From Termitomyces sp. T153 (lineage: Eukaryota; Basidiomycota; Agaricomycetes; Agaricales; Lyophyllaceae), in assembly GCA_018296165.2 (NCBI GenBank), contig JACKQL020000206.1:1-51396 (forward strand): a DNA stretch of 51,396 bases, read 5' to 3'. The notes under the pieces are model-generated. The model made no database searches, was not told the origin of the DNA, and was given only the letters and a program-made list of their open reading frames with translations. The stretch's first letter is position 1; every line of letters begins with the position of its first letter. Both the position numbers and the translations under genes were made by a program. Of this stretch, positions 21,641-32,765 are shown piece after piece.

Positions 21641-24600
21641 ATTTGTCCATCTTTGAGGCCTCTGCTTCCTCACTGCTCATAATGTCCACCCAGTGCTCTG
21701 ATACAGCATTAGTGGTATCACTAGAGCTATTGTTTCCAGCTTCAGGGGCAGTAGGTATAGCAATGTTAGTTGCTACCACTGCTTCTGTGAGGCTAGGGAC
21801 AACCTGTGGAGTCATTGCTGATTGGGCATCTGTGGGCAATGCAGAATTGTGGGCATAGTCTAATTCCATGGACTCCTTTATAGGTGCATCCTCTGAGGAT
21901 GCACTAGAGCTCAATGCTGGGTTGGTAGTGGTCACAGCCACTGACAATGAAGGCCCCTCCTCAGGGCTGCACTTGCAGAAGGAGCCACTGACAAGGGCTC
22001 CTCTGTGGTGGCCAGTGAGGCTCTCACTGCCTCCACAGGTCAGTGCAGGAGGTGAGTGAAGATACCAGCCTCACCAAAGTGCAGCCATTCAGCTGCATTA
22101 AGAGGAGAGTGGCCTCTGCTCTCATGGATTTGGAGGAGCATGTGGAAGTGCTCCTGGCTATCAGCAGTGGGGATATACTACCCATTGTACCCCTGTACTG
22201 CAGGGGGTACTCTGATGGTCCAGAGGTGATGATGGCATTCATTGTCAACCTGCACATAGTTGGCTAGGAGGTGGTGTATCACCTCTGTCTCATTCAAATT
22301 GTTGATTTGCATAGGCAGCACTTGCAGCCTGCACAGAGTGAAAGTGTAGGATGCTATTGGGTTAAACTCACCTACACTGGATTGGTAATTATTGACCACT
22401 TATCAATAGAGATGTGGCAACAGCCTTATATAGGCTGTTTGTGTGTGCAGTGTAGTTGGGGCTAGTGCCCAACCTAAGATTTAGCTGAAGACCAAATGTT
22501 GGTCTACACACAATGATGCATTGATGGCCATGTCTGAGTACAGGTTCTGTGTACCTGGGTGGCCATAGTGTAGGATGTATTGCACCCATACATTGATGTC
22601 AAAATGATGGTTGCTTGGAACTTGAGTAAGTCCTGCTCCTTGTGTATTGTTATCTGTGTGGCCAAGCATGGCCAACAAATGTGAAGGTAAGGGGACTGGT
22701 ATCCAATGACAGTCCCCTCTAGGCAGAGGTGTTTCCAACTCTGCTGGGGTTAGCTCCATGGCCCACCACATGGTGTGGTATCTCAGGGCTGGAGCCATAT
22801 AGAAGGAGATCTGATGGAACTCCTGAAGAAGAAGAGCAGCATGAATCTGCTTCCTCATGGTAACCTTTGATCTGCCAATCCAAATGAGCTTTAGGATCAG
22901 TTGAATCTGCTTAGGATTCATGGGCATCCCTCAGGGAGCTCACCAGTACAGTAGTTTGTAGCATGGGGATATGTGAGATATCCACACCATCTTAGTAGAG
23001 TGGGCAAAGACTGCTTTGCCACCAATGAAAACTGCATTAGTCATTGGCAACCAGTAGAAGTTGGGGTGTAGAATACTCCTGAAGTCATTCTGGTGCTCAA
23101 AGTGCTTGCAAACCAATGTGGTATCCCAGCTGTCTGGTAGGCAGCTGGGCACTGTATCATTTAGATGCTTGAGGTCCAACTTAGACTTCTCAGTGTCAAT
23201 GGCTAACAGCCATCTGGCATTAGCATTGTGCCATTCCTTGCAACAACACTCAGTAGCATTGTCATTAGAATCACTGTCCAAGATATGTTGTTTAGATGTA
23301 GGGACATCATCATCATTATCACTACCCAAGTCAGATGCTGCTGGGGCACCTGCCATTGCTCAGGCATCTGACTGCTGGGTGATGAAGAATGCTTCATCAT
23401 GGGAATCCCATTGCACTGGTGGCCTAACCTCCTAAGGGAGTGCACCAGGCATAACATAGTTCCTCAATTTGAGGACCTCAATTATGCCAGCTTCTGACCC
23501 TAGTGGGACATTTGCTAAAAATGTAATTGGGGTAGCAACAAGCACAGAGTTGTCTGCCTCTGTCAACGCAACAGTTGGCTTCACAGTGCCAGCCTATTTC
23601 GTGGAGGGCTTCACTACTCCCTCCTTTGTTGCTGCTGGCTTAGGCAGCTTCACTTGAGCCACCACTGACTTGGATGGCCCAGCAAAAGACAAAGCTGCCT
23701 TGAAATCAGGGTGCTCATCTATTACCTGGTCATCACTAGCAGGAACAATATCATCAAAGGGCATGAGTGGTGCCCTCTGAGTCAAGGATTCCTTGACAAA
23801 CACAGAAGGCTCAGTACAAGCCTTCTTTGCTTCTGGAGGATTTGGAGAGGAGGCAACATGCTTTGTCTTCCCCAATGCTGAATGGAAGAGGTCCACCCAG
23901 GCCTTATCCCCTTGATTTTGAACAATGTCAACTTCATTCAGAACTTGAACCAGTGCAAGTTGCACTACAGGGTTTTTGAGGACATCAGCACCAACATTCT
24001 CTGGCACTCCAGCCTTGTGCAATTGCTGAAGCAGTAGAGCAATTTGCTCATCTGCAGCAGTGGAAAGCTCAGGCTCTTGAGCTTTGCTCTTGCCCTTTGC
24101 CTTTGCAGAGAAGCATTGCTCAACTGTCTTCCAGGCAGTCAACAAAGGAGTGCTACTCCCTTGTGCTAATATGGCTAGCAATGTTGCAGTTGCCTTGCCC
24201 TTTTCTTTACTAGTTAAAGTGGCCACTGGTTGCCTTGACATGCTTGACAATGAAGAAGGCACATCTGAAGGATGTGCCCCAGTAGGCAATGGCAGATACA
24301 ACCACCAAGGAGGTGCCAACAACTGCATCAGAGCTGTAATTGACTCTGAGCCTTTATCATCAATCTCTATCACCTCTGCTAACAATGCTGCAGGAACTGA
24401 AATCCCTACTTATGATAACATAGTAGCAGGTCATTGTTGACCTGCTGTGCCCATTGTATGGCTGGGGCCAGCCACTGGAAGTGGGGCCACAACAAATTGT
24501 GGCATCACATACTGCTGGAACACCTGGGACCACACTGGTTGTGCAGCCACAGAGTATCCAAAGTTGAATTGAGGGAGGGCTGGTGGTCCCCCACATCCTC

Positions 24601-24709
24601 TACCTGTTTCCTGAGAGGGGGCTGATGGTCCCCCACACCCTCTGCCTGTTCTGCCCTATTACAGGGGAACTTCATCTCCCTATGCTGGCAACTGCTGCAT
24701 TGCCACTGC
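21640..24709 (-). pseudogene. Element D downstream open frame, left part
   Basis: One minus-strand frame runs from 24385 to about 22178 with scattered stops, then changes frame toward 21639. Blocks include a Ser/Pro/Gln-rich N-terminal part (near 24385-23600; MLAEVIEIDDKGSES), an acidic segment (ASDLGSDNDDDVPTSKQ), a Trp-rich block (HPNFYWLPMTNAVFIGGKAV) and MPMNPKQIQLILKLIWIGR followed by QIHAALLLQEFHQISFYMAP. Similar open frames are, in my recollection, common beside gypsy elements in mushroom-forming fungi, without an assigned role. The N-terminal end lies at 46149-45875 across the insertion. Confidence 0.5.
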
Positions 24710-25848
24710 TGTCAGGTTCTGCTGACCATGGGGGCTCAGCTACACTGGGCAAGTCCTTAATAGGTGGATGTGATTCCCTGCACTGACAACTGGGCATTCA
24801 GAGGTGTCCCAAACTCTGGGGACTTGTGAGGACAGTTGGTGGAGATTGATCTGAGCAAGTCCAGGGAGGTCTGGAGGAGTAGGGGACAAGCTGTGGGGAA
24901 GGGGGATGGGCTTGGCGAGGTTCAAGCACAAGTCCATATGTGAGTATTGCAGGTGCAGAGGAGGTGGAGGCTACACAAGTGATGGAAGTGCAGCTGGAGT
25001 TTGATGGAGGATCAATGGAGGTTGATAGAGTTTGGAGCCAAGCATGTAGCGAGGTCTGGAGTTGGTTAAAGAGTGTCTGGGATTCATAATTGTAATTGCA
25101 GGGTTCACAAAGGCATTAAGGTTGGGAAAGATAGGAACATGATGGATGGGACAGATCAAACAAGACAAAATGGAGTCAAACAAAATGAGACGGAGTCAAG
25201 ACAAGATGGAGATGAGAATTAGAATAGATTCAGGTGGAGATACAAAACAATAATGAAAATGATAATGGAATAGAGACGAGACAAGACCGGGAGACTGAGA
25301 GTAAGAAAATGAGACATGGAACACAAAACACAAGAGAGAAACAATCAGACCATAGGTAACATTAAGCAATATCAAGACTAGAGTATGAAGAGCTACTCTA
25401 CATCTTATATACTGACTACTGGAGAGCTGTCAGCTGTGGCAGCGGGGCTTGGCAGAGCTTAATGGAGTCAATGGGTGTTGGTTATGATCAGAGGGCAGGC
25501 CATGTTGATATGTTGATGGGATCAATTAGTGACATAGGCCATTCTGAGGTCGTCGTAATACTCCAAAGTAAGTCGGAGGAACCAGGGTGTCAAGTTGATG
25601 ACATGTAATGGGGTCAGGCATGGCAGGGGAATGGTCTCAGGGGCTCAGGAGATCCAGGGGAAGCATTGCTGACTGCGGGAAAGATGTCAGAGTTGGCCAG
25701 GGGGCCGTCAGAGTTAGCCGAGGATGCGTCGGAGTTAGCTGGAGTAGGCGCAGAGCACTGTGGGAGTTTGGCAAGGTGTCAGGGGAGGTTCTGGGGGGGT
25801 GGGGGGTCATTGGGTGATGTGCAGGGGTCCAGGGAATGGGTTGTGACA
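24710..25848 (-). repeat. 3' LTR of the outer element
   Basis: The plus strand reads TGTCAGGTTCTGCTGACC ... TTGTGACA. The TATA box (minus TATATAA) is at 25405-25411 and the predicted start at 25379, 32 nt apart. It is CpG-depleted relative to the LTRs of elements A and C, and is the partner of 44727-45874. Confidence 0.9.
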
Positions 25849-25862
25849 TCACCCCCCCTTTT
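25849..25862 (-). other. Polypurine tract of the outer element
   Basis: On the minus strand AAAAGGGGGGGTGA directly precedes the 3' LTR. It is the same tract as in elements A and C. Confidence 0.75.
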
Positions 25863-26066
25863 AACGTCAAGACCCTCGAGACGCGGGGCACAGGTCAGGG
25901 ATTGGCAGGGGCATGAGAGTCAAAGCCAAGTAATATTGATCAATCCACAGCAAACAATGGCAGCATAGGAGGCAAAGTTGAAGTGTGGTTGCCACTTCGT
26001 CAGGGGGTTCTTCCCAATCAATTAAAAGACTTGGACATACCCCAGGGTTCCCCCAAAAATTTCTTC

Positions 26067-27097
26067 ATGTCCTCCTCCAATCACTCAGCTCCATGGTTTT
26101 CCGATGTGGACAAGGTGGCATGGGCTCAGGGCCCCCCAATGCTGGAGTGGTGTTTGAACCAAGCCCCAGTAGTTTTCAAGCCCTTTTGGTCATGTTTACT
26201 GACTGTTTGGTTATAGTGTACCCTTTGTGCTTGGCAGGGCAAGCTGTGCGAATTTGATGGGCCCTCCATGGGCTTGCAACATTACACCTCTGTGTGCCTT
26301 CCATGCCGTGCAAGGCACGAGAAGTGCTCAATTTCGTTGAAGTGGCAGGCAGTGTGCGTTGCTGCAGAGCAGGGGTGGGATGAGGGTTGGGTGTGGGGGC
26401 AACTGGGTGAGGCATGGAAGGCCAGGGTGTTGGGGGAGGGGGGTGCGGGGCAACCTGCAGGAAAGGTGGGACCTCTGTAGGGTGGGCAGAGAGAGGGAGT
26501 GCTGGTAGTGGTGGATAAGGAGAAACAGAGGGCCTCCCCACTGTTGGAGGTGGGGCCCAGCAAGAGGCTGTGGGGACACAAGTCAATGGCGGGGCCTCCA
26601 GGGCCTCACTTTTACTCTTTTACCTTGGGCGTGCCATTGGAACAGGCTTCAAGTTCCCCAGAGCCCCTGCCTTCAATCATGGAGGTTTTCCTATGTCAGC
26701 AGGTGGAGGCTTTGATGATGGCATTGACAGCATGAGAGGGGGAGCTCCAACAGGTAAGGGAGGATCTGGACATGACACAGAGGGAGAAGGAGGTGCTGCA
26801 GTAGGAGTGGGACACCTTGGTGTGAGTGGCAATGGAGCAGGCATTGGAGGTGTGGGGTTTGTGGGAGCATCTGATGCAGTGGGAGGTACGACCCATGGAG
26901 GTGGTGGAGGGGCAGCAGGTGGCATTGGAGGGTGGTTTGTTGTGGGCGGAGCTGGAGGCAGTGGGGCGGAGGGAGGATTGGTTGGCCAGTGAGGCTGCCT
27001 TGGGCCATGTGGGGGACCTTCATAAGTATCTCCCCAGTTCTCCATTCTGTTGCTAATGAATCGTTTTTGGTTAGGCTGGGTGCAGGAGCACTGAGTT
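26067..27097 (+). pseudogene. Antisense six-cysteine / coiled-coil gene of the outer element, first part
   Basis: Exon 1 is 26067-26168 (MSSSNHSAPWF..., ending WCLNQAP). A 48-nt intron follows (GTAGTT...GTTATAG). Exon 2 (26217-27021) opens with the cluster CTLCAWQGKLC, 15 residues, CLPCRARHEKC (26217-26327). It continues in one frame, with two stops, through a basic stretch (QRASPLLEVGPSKRLWGHK) and a coiled-coil region to REDWLASEAALGHVGDLH. The second donor has decayed to ATAAGT, while its acceptor (GGTTAG) survives. Exon 3 (27075-27097: WVQEH, then a stop) is cut by element C and resumes at 39078. Lengths keep the frame and the phases 0 and 1 seen in element C. Confidence 0.7.
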
Positions 27098-28089
27098 TGT
27101 CAGGTTCCGCTGACGACAGGGGCTCAGTACACTGGCGAGTCCTTACTAGGTGGATGCGATGTCCTGCGCTTATAACCAGGCATCCGGAGTTGGAGCGGAG
27201 GTGGGGAAAGCTTGTGAGGGGGTCCCTAGGGAGAGCGGCCCGAGCAAGTCCTGAGTGATTCAGAGGGGTCTAAGACCGAAGGTACTGGTCGTTGACCCAG
27301 GGCGGGTGTCAGGGCTAGTTAGTGGGCGCACAAATGGATTGCGGGATAGGCGGAGGCTTCTCGGTTGATGGGGGTGGGGTCGGAGCTGGATGGGGGGTTA
27401 CCGGGGCTGGGTGGGTTTCGGGGCCGAGCAGGTAGTGAGGTCCAGAGTTGTTGTTAAGAATGTTCAGGTCGTGGCGCGTGCGTGGAGTTCATACTGACGT
27501 AGGGAGCAAGGGAACTTCAGAGGAACAAAGGAAATATGTACAGTTGAGACAAGACGGGGACGAGACGAGACTGAGAAAAGATAGATTCGGAACCTAAAAA
27601 CAGAAATAGAGACGAGACCAGAGACAAAACATAGGAAACTGGTAAATCTAATATCAAGACTAAAGTTTGAGGAGTTATTCTATGACTTATATACCAACTA
27701 CTGACTACTGGGTGCCTCCTGAGGGCGGCGGATATGATGGCGGGGGTCGATGGAGCTGTGCGGAGTCGATGGGTGTCGGGTACAATCCAAGGTCGGGCTG
27801 TGGCGGTATTCTGATGGGATCAGTTGGGGGCGTGGCCGCTCCGGGGACGTCGTGACACTCCGGGACGGGTCAGGTAAACTAGGGTAGGGGGTCGGGGACG
27901 TATGACGTGGCCAGGAACGGTGGGGGAAGGTTTCAGGGGGGTGTTGATGGCTATGGAGAGGGAGTTGCCGTTGGGGTTTGCCGGAGAAGCGTCGGAGTTG
28001 TCCAGTGTGGGCGGGGTTCAGGGGAGTTAGATGGGAAATCGGGAGGGGTTGGGAGCAGTGTCTAGGGAGCTAGGGAGCGGGTCATGACA
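27098..28089 (-). repeat. 3' LTR of element C
   Basis: This 992-bp LTR has plus-strand ends TGTCAGGTTCC ... GGTCATGACA. TATA (minus) is at 27687-27693 and the predicted start at 27661. The sequence TAATATCAAGACT (27649-27661) is the R-region counterpart of the primer-binding site at 38058-38070. Confidence 0.92.
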
Positions 28090-28103
28090 TCACCCCCCCT
28101 TTA
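28090..28103 (-). other. Polypurine tract of element C
   Basis: On the minus strand TAAAGGGGGGGTGA abuts the TGTCATGACC start of the 3' LTR. This fixes the minus strand as the sense strand, and hence the gene at 28303 as antisense. Confidence 0.8.
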
Positions 28104-28302
28104 GCGTCGAGACTCTTGAGACATGGGGAGTGAGTCGGGGATCAGTAGGGCATGGGAATTGAAGTTGATCAATATTGATCAAACTGCAGCGAGTGGCGAC
28201 AGCGTGGGGAAGGAAGTCAAGGTGCGGCCGCCGTTCGTCAGGGGCCCCTTCTTAAGTTATTAAAAGGGGTGGACGCACTCGGGAGTCCGCCAGCTTGTTG
28301 CA

Positions 28303-29998
28303 ATGTCTTCTTCAGCTTATTCTCCCACAGCATCTAGGTCGCCGTCCCTGCCTTCCCAGCCGTCGTCCTCTGAAGATTCAGAGGGTCACCAAGATCGCCG
28401 TCGGGTTGAGGCGATGTACCGTAGTCATGAGTGCGGTCCGTTCCATGTACCCCAGAACACTGATTGTCCCTTCGCAGAGTTGTCCGCGGCCGTGGCTGGT
28501 CCCTCAGGGCCACTGTCTGGTGCGGATGCGACGTAGCCCCCAGTGGGCGTGGTCACTTCTACGCGTTCCAAGTCTGGCATTCGCCCGGGGGTGGTCCGGC
28601 TTGTCCCAGAGGGTTCGAGGGTGGTACAGGCGGAGGTGACGCCGGAGCAGTTTGCCGAGGCGGTGGGTCGGGCGAGGGGTCCCCCCACCCTCAAGTGGTG
28701 TCAGGCGGCGGCCCCGGTGAGTGGCCACTTAGCTTCATGTTTCCTGGACCAACATGCCCCTGCAGTGTGCGTCTTGTACCCGATGAGGGGAGCAGTGTGA
28801 GTTTGAGGAACCTGCATTGGGGGTACAGCGGGACACGTCGGTGTGCCTTCCGTGCCATTTGCGGCACGAGAAGTGCTCCGTCACCCTGAGTTGGCGGGCC
28901 ATTTGTGTCACGGCGGAGCAAGGGTGGGATCAAGGTTGGGTCGCAGTGCAGCTGGAGGAAGGGCGGAAGGGCAGGGTGTCGGGGAGGGGCTCCAGGGCTG
29001 GGGAAGGGGAACGGGTTAGCGTGCCTGTCATGAAGGTGGGCCCCCCGCGGGGTGGATGGAGGGAGGGGGCCCCTTCCATGCAGGAGAAAGGGAAACGGAG
29101 AGCGTCCCCTTCACCTGAGGCGGGTTCCAGTAAGCGGGCGCGGGGCAAGCAGGTGATGGGGGGCCCCCCTGGTTCCGCGGTGTATTTTCCTACATCCAGA
29201 GCCCCCGTTGAGCAGTCCGCGGATAGGTCGTGGTTGGTTGCGGAGGCCTATCTGCAGCGTCGGGTAGAGGGCTTGGAACGGTTGTTGGTCACACGCAAGG
29301 AGGAGATTCAGGGGGTACGGGAGGAGAGGGACGGGGCTTGACGGGAGTTGGACAGGGTTCAGAGGGAATGGGACCTGGCGCGGAAAGACAAGGACATCGC
29401 TGGCGGGACTGCCGCAGAGCGGTTATCTCATCTGCAGGAGTTGGAGGTGCGGACGGTGCATTTGCAGGCGTGGGTGGAGGCGGCGGAGGTGGCGACGCAG
29501 CAGGCAGGAGGCTCAGGGGTGCGGGAGACCCAGCAGGGTTCCAGCGCTGAGGAAGTCCGGGCAGCGGCGGAGAGGGCGCGGCGGTGGGAGGAATGGCTCG
29601 CCAACGAGGTGGCCTCAGGCCAGCGAGGAGTGCTTCGTGAGTGGTTTCCCCGCTTTCTTCTCCTAAGCGCTGATTCGGGTTCCACAGACTGGGCCAGGAA
29701 GCATCGCATCCTTCTTGACGGAGCGTCGACAGTGCTGGGGTCCATCCATGATGGGTTGGCGAGGATGCCCGGGGACCTTCCGCCAGAGTTGGGTCAAGGG
29801 GTTACACAGATGGGGCGTCTGTTGGCAGGGCATCGGCGGAGGGCGACGGCAGATCCTGGGGCGTGGTGGGAGATAGCGATGGACGTGGGAGAACCGCTCC
29901 CCGGGCAACCCAAGGTTCTGGCGGCAGTAGTAGCACAGTTGGAGGTGTTCATGGTGGGAAGGGTAGCAGGGTTAGGGTCAGAGGAGGAGGGAGAGTGA
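28303..29998 (+). pseudogene. Antisense six-cysteine / coiled-coil gene of element C
   Basis: Exons are 28303-28716, 28766-29636 and 29688-29998, about 530 codons. Introns are 49 nt (GTGAGT...CTGCAG, phase 0) and 51 nt (GTGAGT...TCCACAG, phase 1), at the same places as in the outer copy and, for the second, in element A. Exon 2 opens with CASCTR(stop)GEQC, 15 residues, CLPCHLRHEKC, the Zn(II)2Cys6 pattern with a long linker. Then come a basic stretch (GKRRASPSPEAGSSKRARGK), a coiled coil (about 29190-29560) and the conserved end (HWARKHRILLDGAS; GAWWEIAMDVGEPLPG). Stops at 28534 (TAG), 28784 (TGA) and 29339 (TGA) are each explained by one C-to-T change. DNA binding is inferred from the cysteine pattern only. 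Confidence 0.7.
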
Positions 29999-30227
29999 GG
30001 GGAATTTGGACCCCGTCGTTGACTTGTTCCCTGCCCCTTCTTGTTTGAGTATATACCTGTACACTGCTTGTTCCTATACAGTCTTTGGTCCTTCTGCTGA
30101 GTGTGGGAAGTTTCAGATAGAGCGAGGAGAGGAGTAAGTGGAAACACATAGGAGAGTACTGGTGGGAGTTGAATCCCCGGTGAACCCAGAGGCGGGGGTT
30201 ACGCCCACTATTGCCATCTGTGTTGGG

Positions 30228-31619
30228 TCAGTCCCGGGGGTTCCGGGGCTTGGCAGGATTTTGTTGGTGGAAGTCCCGGAGTTTGTCGGGGGCTCTGTTG
30301 AGGTTCTGTTGGGGTTCCCACGTGTCGTCCTCAGGTCCATAGCCCTTCCAGCAGACCAAGTACTGGAGCCGGCCGCGAACTACCCGGGAGTCAAGGATCT
30401 CATCGACCTTGTAGTGATACTCATCCTCAACTTCGACGGGGGGTGGTCGGCTGGGGTGTTGGCCGGGGAAGGGGTCTGGAGCGTGCCTTTCAAGGAGTCA
30501 AACGTGGAACACAGGGTGGAGGCCCTTCAGGCCCAGAGGCAGGTCGAGCTTGTAAGCGTGGGTGGAGACCTTCCGGAGGATCTTGAATGGGCCGAGGCAT
30601 TTGTGGTTGAGTTTGATGGAAGGCCTCCAGGTCTTAAGATTTCGTCGGTCGAGCCAGACCAAGGTGCCAGAGGGCCAGTAGGGGGTCAGCTTGCGATGGG
30701 CATCGGTGTGCTTGGAGTAGGCTTGGTTGGCGGTGTCGATCTCGTCCCGGAGGAATTGGTGGAGGGATCGGAGGTCCTTGGCGACTTCGTGGGCAATGTG
30801 GGAGGGGATGTCTTTGAGGGACAGCGTGAGTCAAGGATTGTAGCCCTTGTTGGCGTAAAAGGGGGAAACTCCGGTGGTGGAGTGAGGCATGTTGTTGTAG
30901 GTGAATTCGGCGAGGGGAAGCTCCGCGCGCCAGTCATTCTGTAAATAGTTAACGTAGAGGCAAAGATACTGTTCTAACATCTGGTTTACGCGCTCGGTTT
31001 GCCCGTCGGTTTCCGGGTGGTAGGCGGTAGAGAGGTTGGTTTTGATCTCGAGCACCTTGCACAGCGATTGCCAGAAATGAGATACGAATAGGGGTCCATG
31101 GTCGGAGACGATGTCATTGGGAAGTCCGTGTTTGGAGAATACATGTTCTAGAAATAGCTTGGCGAAATCCGGGGCGGTGTCAGTGGTGTGGCAGGGAATA
31201 AAGAGGGCTTGCTTGGTAAGGCAGCAGATGACAACAAGGATTGCATCGAAACCTTTGGAGTCGGGGAGTTCGATGATATGATCCATCGATATTGAAGACC
31301 AGGGGCGGCGACTGACAGGGAGGGGTTTCAGTAATCTGTGGGGGCGATGGCAGGGTACTTTGGCCCGTAGGCAGGGTTTGCAGGCTCTTATGTATCACGT
31401 GACGTCCTTCTTCATTCTGAGCCAAAAATAAGTCCGGGAGATGAGTTGAAGGGTCTTACGAATTCCTGGGTGCCCCCGGAGTTTGTGATCATGGTGTTGC
31501 CAGAGTATGTCGAGGCGAATGGACTTGTGGTCCGGGGCATAGATTCGTCCATTCCGGAGCAGCAGGCAGTGGTCTGGGGATAGCAAAAAGGGGTTGTCTA
31601 TGCTTGACTCGTTGGGGTT
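30228..31619 (-). pseudogene. Element C pol, distal part: integrase and chromodomain
   Basis: This is the continuation of pol after the solo LTR; removing the LTR and one AACCC copy keeps the frame. Blocks in order: the zinc-binding region (HDHKLRGHPGIRKTLQ ... CKPC), the integrase core with the D, D, E positions (SMDHIIELPDSKGFDA; HGLPNDIVSDHGPLF; YHPETDGQTERVNQMLEQYL), a GPF/Y-type region (KLNHKCLGPFKILRKVS), and a chromodomain near the end ([27 protein letters not shown]). It ends at TGA 30230-30228. Two in-frame stops, at KKDVT(stop)YIRA and GYNP(stop)LTLS, fit CGA to TGA. The chromodomain would direct integration by reading histone marks, as in other chromoviruses. Confidence 0.9.
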
Positions 31620-32765
31620 TGTCAGGTTCCGCTGACCCCGGGGGCTCAGCTGCACTGGGCGAGTCCTTACTAGGCGGGCGTGATCCCCTTGCACTGGTAC
31701 CTGAACACTCAAAGACGTTCCGGGCCATGGTGGCTCGTGCGGGTAGTTGGGGGGATGTGATCCAGACAGATCCGGGGAGGTCCAGAGAAGTCAGATTGTG
31801 AGGAAACGAGACGGTCTTGGCGGGGTTCAGGCAGAAGGCCGTACGGGAGATTTGTGGAAGCAAGGGAGTAGGTGGCTGTGTGATCAATGGGAATGGAGCT
31901 GGGGTTTGATGGGAGATCATTTGGAGCTGATGGAGTCCGGGACCGAGCGAAGAGCGAGGTTCAGACCTGGTAAAGGAGTGTCGGGGTTCGTAATCGTGAT
32001 CGCGGAGTTCGTGAGGTTGTTAAGGTTGATGAAGACTTGGGCACACTGATTGGACGGAGTCACTGAGACAGCGTCAGACGAAATGGGATGGTGTTGATAT
32101 GGGACAAGAGTAGATTCGAATAGAGATACGAAACAATAACAAGAACGATAACGAAATGGAGACGAGACAAGACCGGGAGACTGAGATGAGACCGGGAGAC
32201 TGAGATAAGACCGGGAGACTGAGATAAGAAAACAAGACACGAAACACGAAAAGGAAACAATCAGACCATAGGTAACATTAAGCAATATCAAGACTAGGGT
32301 ACGAAGAGCTACTCGATGACTTATATACTGACTACCGGAGGACTTTGGGGTACGTCGGCTGTGGCAGCAGGGCTTGGCGGAGCTCGACGGAGGGGGCGGG
32401 TGTTGGTTGTGATCGAGGATCGTGCCGCGCTGATACATTGATGGGATCATTGGAGAACGCGGGTTGCCCTGAGGTTGTCGTGATACTCCGGAATAGGTCA
32501 GGGTGTTTAGTTGATGATGGGGTGGCGAAGATCAGGAACAGTGGGGGTGGTTCTCGGGGTTCGGGAGGCCCAGGGTAAGTGTCAGTGGCTGCGGGGTAGG
32601 CACCGAAGTTGGCCAGGGGGCCGTCGGAGTTAGCCGGGGAGGCGTCGGAGTTAGCCGAAGTAGGCGCGGGGCATGGGCGGAAGTTTGGCGGAGCGTTGGG
32701 GGTCCCTTTGGGGGTTCGGGGGGTTGATGGACGATGTGCGGGGTTTCGGGGAACGGGTCATGACA
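31620..32765 (-). repeat. Solo LTR inserted in element C pol
   Basis: This 1146-bp LTR (plus TGTCAGGTTCC ... TCATGACA) is flanked by GGGTT on both sides (31615-31619 and 32766-32770). No internal sequence remains, so it arose by LTR-LTR recombination. It belongs to the element A LTR subfamily, not that of element C. TATA (minus) is at 32321-32327 and the predicted start at 32295. Confidence 0.93.

Noticed and set aside
29428..29908. Minus-strand open frames (105 and 81 codons) in sense orientation of element C
   Set aside because: They overlap exons 2 and 3 of the antisense gene, have no recognisable domain and are not conserved in the other copies.
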